From assembly GCA_937890005.1 (NCBI GenBank), contig CALBZA010000029.1, positions 1 through 64,000 on the forward strand: 64,000 nucleotides of DNA. Direction: 5' to 3'. Within the stretch, counting starts at the first letter, position 1, and each line of letters begins with the position of its first letter. Shown one piece after another: positions 19,201-29,800 of the stretch. Below the pieces are notes generated by a model. The model was not told the origin of the DNA. It was given only the letters and a program-made list of their open reading frames with translations, and searched no databases. Position numbers and translations under genes: made by a program. Source of the stretch: an uncultured Verrucomicrobia subdivision 3 bacterium. GTDB lineage: Bacteria > Verrucomicrobiota > Verrucomicrobiia > Limisphaerales > DASXHY01.

Positions 19201-20097
19201 CGTGGTCGAATAAACACTGCCTCCGCGAACATAGAAGAACACCCGGCGCTCACCGCTCGTTGCGGCGTTGGCTCGATCGTTGATTGCGAACAGACCTGTG
19301 TTGGTCAGCACACCGCCGGCCACTGTGGCGGAAGCGCGCGAAGCGCCAACACCGATTTGCAGCGACGTGGCATTTACAATGCCGTTGCTGATCGTCAAAC
19401 CGTTTCCGGCCGCGTGCAGCGTGCGGTTGACCGAAAACGCTCCAAGGTTGGCCACACCTCCGTTGATCAACCAACCCCGCTCGTTGTCGTTGGAACTTTC
19501 ATACATGCCGCCGCCTCCCTGAAGGTCCAGCGTGCCGCCGGTCATCACAAACCGGCTGTGTCGTCCGCGCAACTGAAACGGCTCGCTGAAAACCACATTA
19601 CCCCCGGCATTCGTAAATCCCATGCCGTTGTTGTTGCCGTTAAGGCCTGCGGAAAAAGGCCCAAAGTTGTTTGTCACAATGAGCGTTCCCGAAACAGAAA
19701 TGCTGCTGTCGGTGCCGATGCTCGATCCTGCTGAGTTCGTGATCAGGACGACACCGTTCGGTCCAATGTTGAGAAAGCCGCCCGAGCTGGTCGTCAGCGG
19801 AGTGCCACCGAAGGCATCGATGGTGAACCCGCCGGCATTGACATTCAGTATTTTCGAGAGCGTGAGTCCGGCAAAACCTGGCGCCGTCATCGGCGCGGAA
19901 TAATTCACCGTTGTCCCGTTGGTGACAACAGCAGGAATTCCCTCCGCGGGCACACCGCTGTCCCAGTTCGCTGCGGTGTTCCAGTCCCCGTCGCCGCCAG
20001 CGCCAGTCCAGATGGTTTGAGCGTGAACGACAGATGCACTGGCCAGAAGAGCTGCCAGCGCCGACAGTCCATGGATTCGGAATTGATCGGTCATCAT
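16258..20097 (-). CDS. secreted autotransporter-type beta-strand repeat protein
   Basis: 1279 aa. It begins MMTDQFRIHGLSALAALLASASVVHAQ, a typical Sec signal peptide, followed by IWTGAGGDGDWNTAANWDSG, the opening module of this repeat class. Most of the protein is repeats of the form K-x-G-x-G-T-L-T-L-x-G-x-N-T-[FY]-T-G (for example TGAGTLTLNGANTFTGPTTI). A copy of the 100-aa W-x-G module recurs near residue 624 (VVWVGNPVNNDWD). The C-terminal 80 residues (LQVQTNSL...NNWVDVVES...FFRLILPNP) match the terminal domain of the two other secreted proteins. No enzyme domain is seen; a surface adhesin or scaffold is likely. It lies 249 bp downstream of the response-regulator gene, on the same strand. 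Confidence 0.82.
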   Translation of the reverse strand: MMTDQFRIHGLSALAALLASASVVHAQTIWTGAGGDGDWNTAANWDSGVPAEGIPAVVTNGTTVNYSAPMTAPGFAGLTLSKILNVNAGGFTIDAFGGTPLTTSSGGFLNIGPNGVVLITNSAGSSIGTDSSISVSGTLIVTNNFGPFSAGLNGNNNGMGFTNAGGNVVFSEPFQLRGRHSRFVMTGGTLDLQGGGGMYESSNDNERGWLINGGVANLGAFSVNRTLHAAGNGLTISNGIVNATSLQIGVGASRASATVAGGVLTNTGLFAINDRANAATSGERRVFFYVRGGSVYSTTPEGIIVGNQSNAGSAGANIMGGFFEVTAGSVWAEGITLVRDSSLVNVHGTFTLGGSGQVYLGQVGLVGNVGESGTSYTINLNGGTLGALADYTIAGNATIGGNLTIKAADPNDVARNITHEGVFSGAGTLRKTGAGTLTLNGANTFTGPTTISEGTLVLGGSLASSTISLAAGTTFDVSAAPGYTVNANQALSGFGTVVGDVALASGGIINPGSNTITGTLTINGSLTETGGAINQFNLSADPSGPNNDLIVVQGDLNVSGSDNILDIIGSGPAGSIHPLFRYTGSFNGDLSSFTINGAAGILTNITTSSPKAIAFIPTQTIRPATDVVWVGNPVNNDWDVVNTTNWLNNGVLDYFVANDNVFFNSVGLANPNVNIPAVVAPASITVDAAGDYVLSGSGTISGSTGILKTNSGRLTIDMDNLFSGGVTIKGGTVSVSSLADEGSSSPLGQSGTILVDGGTLEYSGDNQTWTRSFTVGESGGAVAVSNEFSALTLNGVVTGNGSLIKTGPGNLILNTGNNYAGGTVVSNGVLTINNVSGASSGTITLGGGVLAVGAVKPANTVHAAVPGIIRGGNAGGATGIRNVTGNADVTIAVTTGVFDLTGNMYDYSGTITFSNAGGGIVRMNGSTGSSQATWDLGSGPMELNIRTGSTSNNFGGLMGGFDTVLSGRSSSDNNGPTTHYIGANGLSTTFDGSIRNGAGVNQILSIVKVGSGTLTLSGISTYTGVTDVREGVLRLIDSGSIDNSSNIVVAAGAAIDVSQRYDATLQASIGGLQDLTGSGTILGSVVHYGNGTINPGLPIGTLTITNGLTAYGPITLELNRAVGAKNDRLVANTFELYGQVTVTNVGPDLANGDTFQLFNKGVTLSAPAILPETDSTGTATYVWDDQIAVNGTITLVSGGLPPVDNTPTNIVASVAGGVMTLTWPESHIGWTLQVQTNSLSVGLSNNWVDVVESVATNRVDLPIDNANGAVFFRLILPNP

Positions 20098-20346
20098 AGT
20101 TGGTTGTGGTTTTGATTCAGCAACGAAGAAGAAAGCGCGGTCACACCTTTGCAGGTCGTGCCGAACGGCCTCTGAGTGGGACCTTCGGAATGAAAGTTGT
20201 CGTCTTGCTTCGCACCTTAAGGATCAGAGCAGCCGAAAATTTACATATACTTCCAGCTGGATGGACAGTATTCGATCCCCATCGCCGCAAATACTATCCA
20301 CCAAATGGTGTATTTCGGCTCAACAACAGGGCTTTGCCTGTCCGGA
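20098..20346. other. spacer between regulator and repeat-protein gene
   Basis: No gene. It should hold the minus-strand promoter of the 1279-aa gene, but I cannot assign -10/-35 boxes with confidence. The outer arms of 20289-20315 (AAATAC/GTATTT) and the inner ACCAAATGGT make a nested imperfect palindrome that could be an operator for the adjacent NarL-type regulator (speculative). Confidence 0.3.
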
Positions 20347-21009
20347 TTACTTCAGATACTTCACCACAGCCTCCGTCTTGGAGCTGACGTGAAGCTTTTC
20401 GTAGATGTGATGGAGGTGGGTGCGGACGGTCGCGTAGCTGAGGAAAAGTTTCTGCGCGATTTCCTTCGCGACATAGCCCTGTGCCAGAAGGGCGAGAATC
20501 TCCTCTTCACGACGGGTGAGCTGGTCCAGTTCGGGATTCTTCGCCACGTCGGGCTGCCGGAAGGACTGCACCACCTTGCGCGCAATTTCGCTGCTCATCG
20601 GCGCGCCCCCCAGCCGGATGTCGAGAATCGATTCGCGAATTTCCGCAGGGCTCGCGCTCTTCAACAGATATCCGCTCGCGCCAGCCTTCAACGCTTCGAA
20701 GATCTGATCGTTATCCTCGTTGACCGTGTAGATCATGATCTGCGTCTCGGGCAGCTGCGGTTTGAGCCGCGCGGTGCATTCGATCCCGGAACGGTCCGGA
20801 AGCCGGATGTCCATGATGACGACGTCGGGAGCCAGCTTGGGAATCTGCTTCAACGCCTTTGCCGCGGTTTCGCAGACGCAGACGCATTTGAATTCAGGGT
20901 TGTCCTGAATCAATTGGAGGAGCGTTTCCCGCATCGGGGCGTTGTCCTCGACGATCGCGATGGTGATGGGGCCTGACGGTTTGGAGGCCGATTCAGCTTC
21001 TGGAGCCAT
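20347..21009 (-). CDS. NarL/FixJ-family response regulator
   Basis: 220 aa. Receiver domain in residues about 14-130: acidic pocket ED at 21-22, phospho-acceptor Asp67 in VVIMDIRLPDRSG, Thr near 94 in IMIYTVNED and Lys in GYLLKSASP. A LuxR-type helix-turn-helix occupies residues about 158-218 (LTRREEEILALLAQG, KEIAQKLFLSYATVRTH). Its start overlaps the end of the kinase gene by 17 nt, so the pair is translationally coupled. Phosphorylation by that kinase would drive DNA binding. The targets are probably the secreted-protein genes that follow on the same strand (inference). Confidence 0.93.
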   Translation of the reverse strand: MAPEAESASKPSGPITIAIVEDNAPMRETLLQLIQDNPEFKCVCVCETAAKALKQIPKLAPDVVIMDIRLPDRSGIECTARLKPQLPETQIMIYTVNEDNDQIFEALKAGASGYLLKSASPAEIRESILDIRLGGAPMSSEIARKVVQSFRQPDVAKNPELDQLTRREEEILALLAQGYVAKEIAQKLFLSYATVRTHLHHIYEKLHVSSKTEAVVKYLK

Positions 21010-24004
21010 TGGATTGCGTGATGGGTTCGGACTTCAACGGAAAACGAATGCGCAACGTCGTCCCGTTTCCGGGCTGACTCTGGATTTCAAACGTGCCACC
21101 CACATTCTCAATTCTCGTGCGCATGTTCTGAATTCCGTTGCGGTCGGAGTTTTGCAGCGTCGTGGCCGAAAGTCCACGCCCGTTGTCTTCAATCGTGATG
21201 CAAAACACATTCTCCCGAACAGCGATCCTCAGCCAGACTTCCGTCGCGCGGGAATGCTTGATCACATTGTTCATCGCCTCCTTCACGGCAAGAAACAGGT
21301 CGTGCCGGATGTCGGGCGACAACGGGAATGCCGGGATCGGTTCGGCAACATCGAAGCGGCAGCAGATGTTGGTGACGCGGAAGAGCTGCTGCGAAAACTG
21401 GCAGAGATAACTGGCGAGTTTGTCGAGGGAATCGTTTCTGGGATTGACGGTCCAAAGAATGCCGTCGAGTTCGCGAACCAGCTCGCGCGCGCCGGTTTTC
21501 ACCTGGGAGAGATTCCGGCTGCGACGCTCTGCCGGCAGCGATTCATCCGCCGACATTTCCGCCAACAACGCGAGCTGGGTAAGGCTCGCGCCGAGATCAT
21601 CGTGAAGGTCACGGGCGATCCGCGCGCGCTCCTTCTCCAGCGCCTGCTGCTGCTCCAGGCGAACCAGCTTCATTCGAAGCCTGCGATGCGACCAATACCT
21701 CACCACGACTGCGATCAGGATCACGGCGATGGCAATCGTTGAAGCACGGAACCAGCTCGTCTGCCACCATGCCGGCAACACGGCGAGCGCCAGGTCGATT
21801 CCCCTTTCGTTCCAAACTCCGTCATTGTTGCAGGCCATCACGCGCAGCCGGTAGTTCCCGGGCGCAAGCTTCGGATAGCTCACCCTTCTCACCGAGCCGG
21901 ATTCCACCCAGTCGGAATCGAATCCTTCCAGCCGGTGACGCACCTGAACTTTTTCGGGTGCAGCGAAACTGAGAACTGAAAATCCAAATTCGAGTTTTCG
22001 AATGCCCGGTGGAACCTTGAGCTGCCGGATCAACGGCAAAGGCCGGTTGTCTGCGATGCATTCGTTCAACACCACGGGCGGCGGACGCTGGTTCGTGTGT
22101 TCGTCCGTGTCCACCTTCAAAAGGCCCTGTCGCGTGGCAAACCACAGTTGTCCACCGGATGATCTGGCCGCGGTCGGCTGATATCCTCCAAGACACGACA
22201 CGCTGGCAATGCCGTCACTCCGGCCAAGGGCGATCGAATGCACGCGATCCTCCTCGCCACGTGCAACCGCCAGCAGCGCTTCCCTTGAAATGTGAAACAA
22301 CCCGGCGGGCGATCCGAACCACATTCTGCCGCGGTTGTCCATCAGCAGCTGGAAAATGGCATTGGCCGGCAACCCCTGTTCCTGCGTGATTCGGACAAAC
22401 CGGTCTCGCCACAGAACAAACAAACCGCCGCCGCTGGTTCCGATCCACGTCACATTCTCCGAATCCACAAAGATGGTGCGAATTGATCCACCGCTCCATC
22501 CGTCCGCAGCATCGAATCGCCGGAATTTCCCATCCTGAAACTTCAACAATTCTCCCGCCTCAGTCCCGATCCAAATGCCGCCCGCTGTGGATTCTGAAAT
22601 CGCCCGGACGTTGTCCGCCGAAAACCCATTCTCACGTGTGAAATGTGTCGCCGATTCAGGACGTCCGTTTCGGAATCGCACCAGCACGTCCGGATTGGCG
22701 CCCACCCAGATGTCTCCGTTCCGGGCGCGAAACACGACGTGAACGTCCTTGATCAGATCCTCGGCAACGCGTTGAGGCGGCGTTTCCGAATCCGTTTTCC
22801 AGAAATACAGCCCCGTTCGCGTGCCGATCCACGTGTCGTTTTGAGCATCGGTTTCGACAGAAAACACCCGCAACGGCGGCCAGTCCGGTCGTTGCGTCAG
22901 GATTTCAAGCCGTCCCTGATTGAGCCGCGCCAATCCGCCGTCACAGTTTCCAATCCACAAACGGCCCAACGCGTCTTCCGCAACCGAATAGCTGATGTCG
23001 TCCGCGAGTCCACTGCGGGCATTCAGAAAATCGAAGATTCGCGGTCGCAGTCGATTCAATCCTCCGCCGTGCGTCGCCACCCAAATGTTGCCTTCGAAAT
23101 CTTCCCGAACCTGATTGATGGCCGAATGCGACGTGGCAACCGCTTCCAACCTGCCCTCCGCAAAACGGAAGAGTCCGCGCGCACTGGTGCCGATCCAGAG
23201 ATTTCCTGAATGATCCTCGTAAAGCGTTCGCACCCGCGCCGCGCCCGCCCATGGTGGCGAGTGAATCGATTCGATGATCCGCCCCTTTTCCCAGCGGCAA
23301 AGCCGTTCGTTGCTCGCAATCCAGATTCCGCCCGAACGACTCGAAGCGATGCAAAGCCGATCACCCAGATCTTCCTGCAGACGATGAAGCGTTCCTTTTG
23401 AGAAATGGCCGAGGAACGTGCTGTTGGCAAACCAGAGCCTTCCCTCCGCGTCATACGCCCAGGACGACCATTGCCCCTTCAACCCTTCTTTCGCGCCAAA
23501 CGACTCAAGTTTTCCATCCTGCCATCGAACAACGTCGCCGCTCAGAAATCCGATCCAGACTTCCCCGCTTCGTTCCGTGAACAGCGTGGCAATCGGCAAC
23601 GCTGGAAGAGCGGCGCTGGCCGGGTGCTGCGAAAACGTCCCGTTTCGCAACCGCACCAAACCGCCGATGTCCGGCGCAATGAGAAGTGTCGAGGAATCCT
23701 CCTGGGCGAGCGCGCGGATGCGGGCCGTCTTCTGATTGCCTATGAGCGGCGACGTGAAATCCTTGAACTCAATTCCATCAAATCGCACCAGTGCCGTCTC
23801 GGTACCGAGCCAGAGAAAGCCCTGGTGATCCTGATGCACGCTGTTGACGACCTGATGCGGAAGGCCGTCCTCGCTTTGCCACGCCTGGAGGAGGAACTCT
23901 GCAGATTCCGCACAGCGCCCCGTCGTCGAACTCAGCAGAAAAATCCAGCAGCAGATCAACAGGCCAAAGCAGCCGAAGCGGCCGCCCTGTGCATGAAAAG
24001 ACAT
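20993..24004 (-). CDS. membrane sensor histidine kinase with periplasmic beta-propeller
   Basis: 1003 aa. Signal peptide or first membrane segment CFGLLICCWIFLLSS, then two-component-regulator propeller repeats over roughly residues 35-640 (GFLWLGTETALVRFDGIEF, GEVWIGFLSGDVVRW, NLWIGTSARGLFRF, TWIGTSGGGLFVL). A Y_Y_Y domain (EKVQVRHRLEGFDSDWVE) follows, then a membrane helix (ASTIAIAVILIAVVVRYW). The cytoplasmic HisKA_3 dimerisation domain has phospho-acceptor His in ARIARDLHDDLGASLTQL; the HATPase has EAMNNVIKHS and DNGRGL...GIQNMRTR. This architecture resembles the sensors of glycan-use genes in Bacteroidetes, without their fused AraC output. The ligand is unknown; the neighbouring lyases suggest a polysaccharide fragment. 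Confidence 0.92.
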   Translation of the reverse strand: MSFHAQGGRFGCFGLLICCWIFLLSSTTGRCAESAEFLLQAWQSEDGLPHQVVNSVHQDHQGFLWLGTETALVRFDGIEFKDFTSPLIGNQKTARIRALAQEDSSTLLIAPDIGGLVRLRNGTFSQHPASAALPALPIATLFTERSGEVWIGFLSGDVVRWQDGKLESFGAKEGLKGQWSSWAYDAEGRLWFANSTFLGHFSKGTLHRLQEDLGDRLCIASSRSGGIWIASNERLCRWEKGRIIESIHSPPWAGAARVRTLYEDHSGNLWIGTSARGLFRFAEGRLEAVATSHSAINQVREDFEGNIWVATHGGGLNRLRPRIFDFLNARSGLADDISYSVAEDALGRLWIGNCDGGLARLNQGRLEILTQRPDWPPLRVFSVETDAQNDTWIGTRTGLYFWKTDSETPPQRVAEDLIKDVHVVFRARNGDIWVGANPDVLVRFRNGRPESATHFTRENGFSADNVRAISESTAGGIWIGTEAGELLKFQDGKFRRFDAADGWSGGSIRTIFVDSENVTWIGTSGGGLFVLWRDRFVRITQEQGLPANAIFQLLMDNRGRMWFGSPAGLFHISREALLAVARGEEDRVHSIALGRSDGIASVSCLGGYQPTAARSSGGQLWFATRQGLLKVDTDEHTNQRPPPVVLNECIADNRPLPLIRQLKVPPGIRKLEFGFSVLSFAAPEKVQVRHRLEGFDSDWVESGSVRRVSYPKLAPGNYRLRVMACNNDGVWNERGIDLALAVLPAWWQTSWFRASTIAIAVILIAVVVRYWSHRRLRMKLVRLEQQQALEKERARIARDLHDDLGASLTQLALLAEMSADESLPAERRSRNLSQVKTGARELVRELDGILWTVNPRNDSLDKLASYLCQFSQQLFRVTNICCRFDVAEPIPAFPLSPDIRHDLFLAVKEAMNNVIKHSRATEVWLRIAVRENVFCITIEDNGRGLSATTLQNSDRNGIQNMRTRIENVGGTFEIQSQPGNGTTLRIRFPLKSEPITQSNGSRS

Positions 24005-24096
24005 GAGAGCTGACTAACAAATGCACTGGTCACTGTAAACGGTGAACTCGGAAGGCAATTCTTTCGTCTTCCGATATTTTTCCGCACCTTATCAGC

Positions 24097-26145
24097 GTGA
24101 GCAAGGTTTCGAAAAAACGGCAGTGTCCCGCGATCGGTCGAGAAATTTCCTCGGCGGAATGCGGGCAGAACCGCGTCAGCAAATACGCTTGTCCCGTCAC
24201 GTGTCCATTCAACCCCTTTTCACCAACCGGATACGACGAGTTTACAAAGATCGAAAAAGAGGTCATCCAGCGGCATTTTGAATGGTATCTTTCAACGTCG
24301 CCCAATCGCAATCAGGCCTTGCGCGACGTGGAACAGCATTCCCGGAGCGATCCATCTTCGGCCGCTGCCTTCCAGGTGTATGAAATGTTTTTCAAACGCC
24401 TCCCAGGAGAACAAACGCGGTTCGAACGCTGGACCTCCGACGGTTTCCCTGGAATGAAGAACGACCATGTGATCATCCAGAAGGCCATGGGCGGCATACG
24501 CCTGCGGCTGCTGGAAATTCGCCGAATTATTGACGACCTGCGCGTCGAAGCCGTGGACTTGTTGGAAGAAAATCCGCAGCCAATCCTCATCTGTGACCGC
24601 GCCATGGCTGCGCACATGTGCCGCTTCACGACCGTGTTGGCCTGGACTTTTGCCTTGCCCTGGTTTCACCGGGTCTATGGAAACGGGATCGCCGTACCAA
24701 CGCTGTCTCCCTTCGAACCTCTTTTCGTAGTACGCGAGATCGCCAGACATGTGGGCTGTCCGGAAGATCGAAATTGGTGGAACGAATGGTTCGGCCTCAA
24801 TGGCATCCGTTTCCTGACCGCCTTGACAGCAACGAGCCTACACCGGCGGAGTCTGATGTTCGATCGCCTCAACGCAGAGTTTACAAAGGTGATTTACGAA
24901 CTGCGCGCTCCGTTTGCCGAATGCCGCGCGCTACTCGACGCTCAACCTGACATTGACGAGGATGCTCTCGCCCCGGCGGAGTCTGACGAGGGATTCGCTG
25001 CAGCACGAATATGGATCTCAGCAGAAGAGCACGGGACCGAAACTTCTGAGAAATCCATTGGACGTGTGTTACTTGGTCAGACGCACTGGCGGTTGGAGGC
25101 ACTCGGCTCCGACCAAATCGCCCGACTTCGGAAGCTCTTTGAAGAGGCTCTCGGCGATCGGGTGCGTTTCATTGCCGAACGCCGGGATGATCTCGCGGCA
25201 GTTATGAAGTCGAAGCAGCCCGCTTACGATGAAACACTGGTTCCGCCGAACCTGAAAGAATCTCCCCAGCAGATTCAGCTTTCATTTCAGCGAGTGGATC
25301 TGCACGGAAGATCGAAAGAGGAGGTTCTCGATGACTTCAATCTGGAGATGAATCAAGCCTGGCTTGAGGAAGCGATTCCCGCACTCGATAACAGAACGCC
25401 ACGCGACGCTGCGGCCGATCCGGAGTTGCGGCCGAAACTTGTCGCTCTGTTGAAGGAACGTATAAAAGGCGCGGACGAACTCGCGCTCAGGCATGGAATC
25501 GCACCGCGCGATTTCAGCAGCATGCTCGGAGAGCTTGGGATCAATGAACTCAATTCCGATCCACCGCCGCTGCGCACCTCAATGGCGCAGCCGTCGGCCG
25601 ATGATATCAAAGGTGAACTTCGGCCCTGGCCTTCGCTGCCTCCAAGGCCTTTCACCGCCGCTGAGGCGGTCAAACGTCTCAATGCCGCGTTTTTCTTTGA
25701 AGATCCCGACGACGCAATCGAAGCGATGGAAACGGCAGGCGGTTACCTGGCGGACGATCTCGTCGAGATCGCTGGCAACCTGCTGACATCAGAGTCACGT
25801 AACATTCTTGAAGCGCTTGCAATCCGGCTTTGGTTCGTGTTTGTGCCGCTGGGACACTTCGGACCCGATATCAGTTTTGAAGAACTGTATGATGAATGTG
25901 CGAAGCATCTGGCCGGAATGCTGGAATTCTCGAAAAAGCATCCTTCCTCCGACGCGACCATCAAGTATCTACTCGACAACGATTCCCAGCCCGAACTGAT
26001 CCGCGTCCTTGCAAACATGGTATTGAGCAGTCGGAATTCCAGGACAAAGAAAGGGGCCGATCCGGAATCAGAAAACCCGATATTGATCCTGCTATTCCTG
26101 AAAGCCGCGGTCGAACTGCTCGATTCGAAGTGTCGGAAAAATTAG
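24097..26145 (+). CDS. 682-aa protein of unknown function with N-terminal Cys cluster
   Basis: I do not recognise a characterised family. Starts at a GTG (24097) without a clear ribosome binding site. Cys10, Cys22, Cys32 and Cys36 (CPAIGREISS...ACPVTCPFNPF) form a possible zinc site. The middle is mostly helical. Residues about 420-480 (FNLEMNQAWLEEAIPALDNR, TPRDAAADPELRPKL) resemble the short toxin-binding/C-terminal module seen in MbcA/ParS-Xre antitoxins and SEC-C-type proteins (TPR-AA motif); this is a weak similarity from memory. There is no signal peptide. It is divergent from the sensor kinase and convergent with fusA, with a shared terminator. Confidence 0.75.
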   Translation: MSKVSKKRQCPAIGREISSAECGQNRVSKYACPVTCPFNPFSPTGYDEFTKIEKEVIQRHFEWYLSTSPNRNQALRDVEQHSRSDPSSAAAFQVYEMFFKRLPGEQTRFERWTSDGFPGMKNDHVIIQKAMGGIRLRLLEIRRIIDDLRVEAVDLLEENPQPILICDRAMAAHMCRFTTVLAWTFALPWFHRVYGNGIAVPTLSPFEPLFVVREIARHVGCPEDRNWWNEWFGLNGIRFLTALTATSLHRRSLMFDRLNAEFTKVIYELRAPFAECRALLDAQPDIDEDALAPAESDEGFAAARIWISAEEHGTETSEKSIGRVLLGQTHWRLEALGSDQIARLRKLFEEALGDRVRFIAERRDDLAAVMKSKQPAYDETLVPPNLKESPQQIQLSFQRVDLHGRSKEEVLDDFNLEMNQAWLEEAIPALDNRTPRDAAADPELRPKLVALLKERIKGADELALRHGIAPRDFSSMLGELGINELNSDPPPLRTSMAQPSADDIKGELRPWPSLPPRPFTAAEAVKRLNAAFFFEDPDDAIEAMETAGGYLADDLVEIAGNLLTSESRNILEALAIRLWFVFVPLGHFGPDISFEELYDECAKHLAGMLEFSKKHPSSDATIKYLLDNDSQPELIRVLANMVLSSRNSRTKKGADPESENPILILLFLKAAVELLDSKCRKN

Positions 26146-26174
26146 GAACGTTTTCGGAATTTCCACCCCTTAAA

Positions 26175-26210
26175 TCAAAACGCCGGAATCGAGAGATTCC
26201 GGCGTTTTGA
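26175..26210. terminator. bidirectional intrinsic terminator
   Basis: A perfect 16-bp inverted repeat, TCAAAACGCCGGAATC/GATTCCGGCGTTTTGA, with a GAGA loop and A/T-rich flanks on both sides, placed between the convergent 682-aa gene and fusA. Confidence 0.88.
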
Positions 26211-26233
26211 TTGATTGATCGATCGAGACAGGA

Positions 26234-28429
<2,196 letters not shown>

Positions 28430-28530
28430 GTTCTAAATCGTGTGTTGAATCGTGAATCGTATTCTCGCCTCGGTTGACCGCCGATTCAACGGTTCAACTG
28501 CTCAACGGAACGGCGCCCGTTGAATGTAAA

Positions 28531-28566
28531 AAAACGCCCCGACAAGAATGATTCTCGGGGCGTTTT
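28531..28566 (-). terminator. intrinsic terminator between rpsG and fusA
   Basis: On the minus strand the stem AAAACGCCCCGA/TCGGGGCGTTTT has a 12-nt loop and ends in a run of seven T residues, 14 nt after the rpsG stop. Confidence 0.82.
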
Positions 28567-28579
28567 GAAATTTCAGAAA

Positions 28580-29053
28580 CTACCAGCGGAAATGTGCGAA
28601 TGCCTTGTTGGCCTGCGCCATCTTGTGCACTTCGTCCCGCTTGCGGATCGCGTTCCCCTGCCCCTGATAGGCTTCCATGATTTCCGCAGCGAGCGCGTCC
28701 TTCATCGGCGTGCCTTTGCGGGCATCGGCGAAATCAACGAGCCAGCGCATCGCAAGAGCGAACTGGCGGTCTGTTGCCACTTCAACCGGCACCTGGTAGG
28801 TCGCGCCACCGACGCGGCGGGCCTTCACCTCGAGACGAGGCTTGGCGTTGTCCACAGCGCGCTGAAGGACATCCAGGGGATTGACGGTCGGGTTCTTTTC
28901 GGCCAGACGATCGAAAGCGCCATAAACGATGCGCTGTGCGGTGCTCTTCTTGCCGCTGATCATGACGGTGTTCACAAGGCGCGAAACCAGTGTGCTGTTA
29001 AACTTCGCATCCTTCTGGAGCGGGCGACGGGTCGCTTGTCTTCTACGGGACAT
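28580..29053 (-). CDS. rpsG: 30S ribosomal protein S7
   Basis: 157 aa. Primary 16S rRNA-binding protein that nucleates assembly of the 30S head. Starts MSRRRQATRRPLQKDAKFNS and carries the family blocks LVNTVMISGKKSTAQRIVYGAF, NPLDVLQRAVDNAKPRLEVK and RRVGGATYQVPVEV. It lies 29 nt downstream of rpsL in the usual str order and is followed by a terminator. Confidence 0.97.
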   Translation of the reverse strand: MSRRRQATRRPLQKDAKFNSTLVSRLVNTVMISGKKSTAQRIVYGAFDRLAEKNPTVNPLDVLQRAVDNAKPRLEVKARRVGGATYQVPVEVATDRQFALAMRWLVDFADARKGTPMKDALAAEIMEAYQGQGNAIRKRDEVHKMAQANKAFAHFRW

Positions 29054-29082
29054 AGTGTCGTTTGCTGTTTAAATCGTTGAAC

Positions 29083-29475
29083 TTACTTGCCGGCGGGCTT
29101 CGCCTCCTTCGGACGCTTCACGCCATACTTCGAGCGGCTCACGCGGCGCTTCTCAACACCGGCGGCATCGAGCGTGCCACGGACGATGTGGTAACGGACG
29201 CCGGGAAGATCCTTCACACGGCCGCCGCGAACCAGGACGATCGAGTGTTCCTGAAGGTTGTGGCCTTCGTCAGGAATGTAGGCAATCACTTCGTATCCGT
29301 TGGTGAGGCGGACCTTCGCCACCTTGCGCATCGCCGAATTCGGCTTCTTGGGCGTACGGGTCATCACCTGAATGCAAACGCCCCGGCGGAACGGAGAGTT
29401 TTCCAAAGCTGGGGACTTGGACTTGTAGCGAATCTTGCTACGTCCTTTGCGAACTAATTGATTGATCGTCGGCAT
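29083..29475 (-). CDS. rpsL: 30S ribosomal protein S12
   Basis: 130 aa decoding-centre protein. Begins MPTINQLVRKGRSKI and contains TRTPKKPNSAMRK and GGRVKDLPGVRYHIVRGTLD, the conserved loops around E. coli Lys43 and Lys88; both residues are the wild-type lysine, so there is no streptomycin-resistance signature. First gene of the str transcript, with its own promoter upstream. Confidence 0.97.
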   Translation of the reverse strand: MPTINQLVRKGRSKIRYKSKSPALENSPFRRGVCIQVMTRTPKKPNSAMRKVAKVRLTNGYEVIAYIPDEGHNLQEHSIVLVRGGRVKDLPGVRYHIVRGTLDAAGVEKRRVSRSKYGVKRPKEAKPAGK

Positions 29476-29521
29476 TTGAAATTCGTTTTACCGCCCTCCA
29501 CTCGGGAGAAACGGAGCGCGG

Positions 29522-29549
29522 AATATAACAAGTCGCATTTTTGTTGCAA
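29522..29549 (-). promoter_or_regulatory. promoter for rpsL-rpsG
   Basis: Minus strand: TTGCAA (29544-29549), 16-nt spacer, TATATT (29522-29527), about 47 nt upstream of the rpsL ATG. It resembles a sigma-70 promoter and sits just after the rpoC terminator. Confidence 0.6.
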
Positions 29550-29755
29550 CTAGATTCTCCGAACTTTTCAAGCAATTCTCATTTTTCGAGCCGTCCACCC
29601 CGGCCAAAGCAAATGCCTTCCGTCGAACTTCATTGCGGCCTCGAAATAAAGCCCATGCCTCTGATGTTTTCAAGGGGCTCAGACACACAGGATAGAAATC
29701 GACAAGCCAGCGATCGTGAATCTCTCTTTTCAACCAAGCCCCCTCAAAAGCGAAA
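29550..29755. other. spacer between rpoC terminator and rpsL promoter
   Basis: No gene or RNA recognised. The short open frames here carry no family signal. Confidence 0.4.
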
Positions 29756-29783
29756 AAGGCCGGTCTCGTGGGAGACCGGCCTT
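29753..29783 (-). terminator. rpoC intrinsic terminator
   Basis: Minus strand: AAGGCCGGTCTC/GAGACCGGCCTT, a 12-bp perfect stem with a 4-nt loop, followed by TTTTTCG, 17 nt after the rpoC stop. Confidence 0.88.
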
Positions 29784-29800
29784 GCGAGTGAATTGATCGT

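Noticed and set aside
17851..19734. 627-aa plus-strand open frame
   Set aside because: Antisense shadow of the 1279-aa repeat protein; no recognisable domain and no ribosome binding site.
29083..29475. Streptomycin-resistance allele of rpsL
   Set aside because: Lysines equivalent to Lys43 and Lys88 are wild type.
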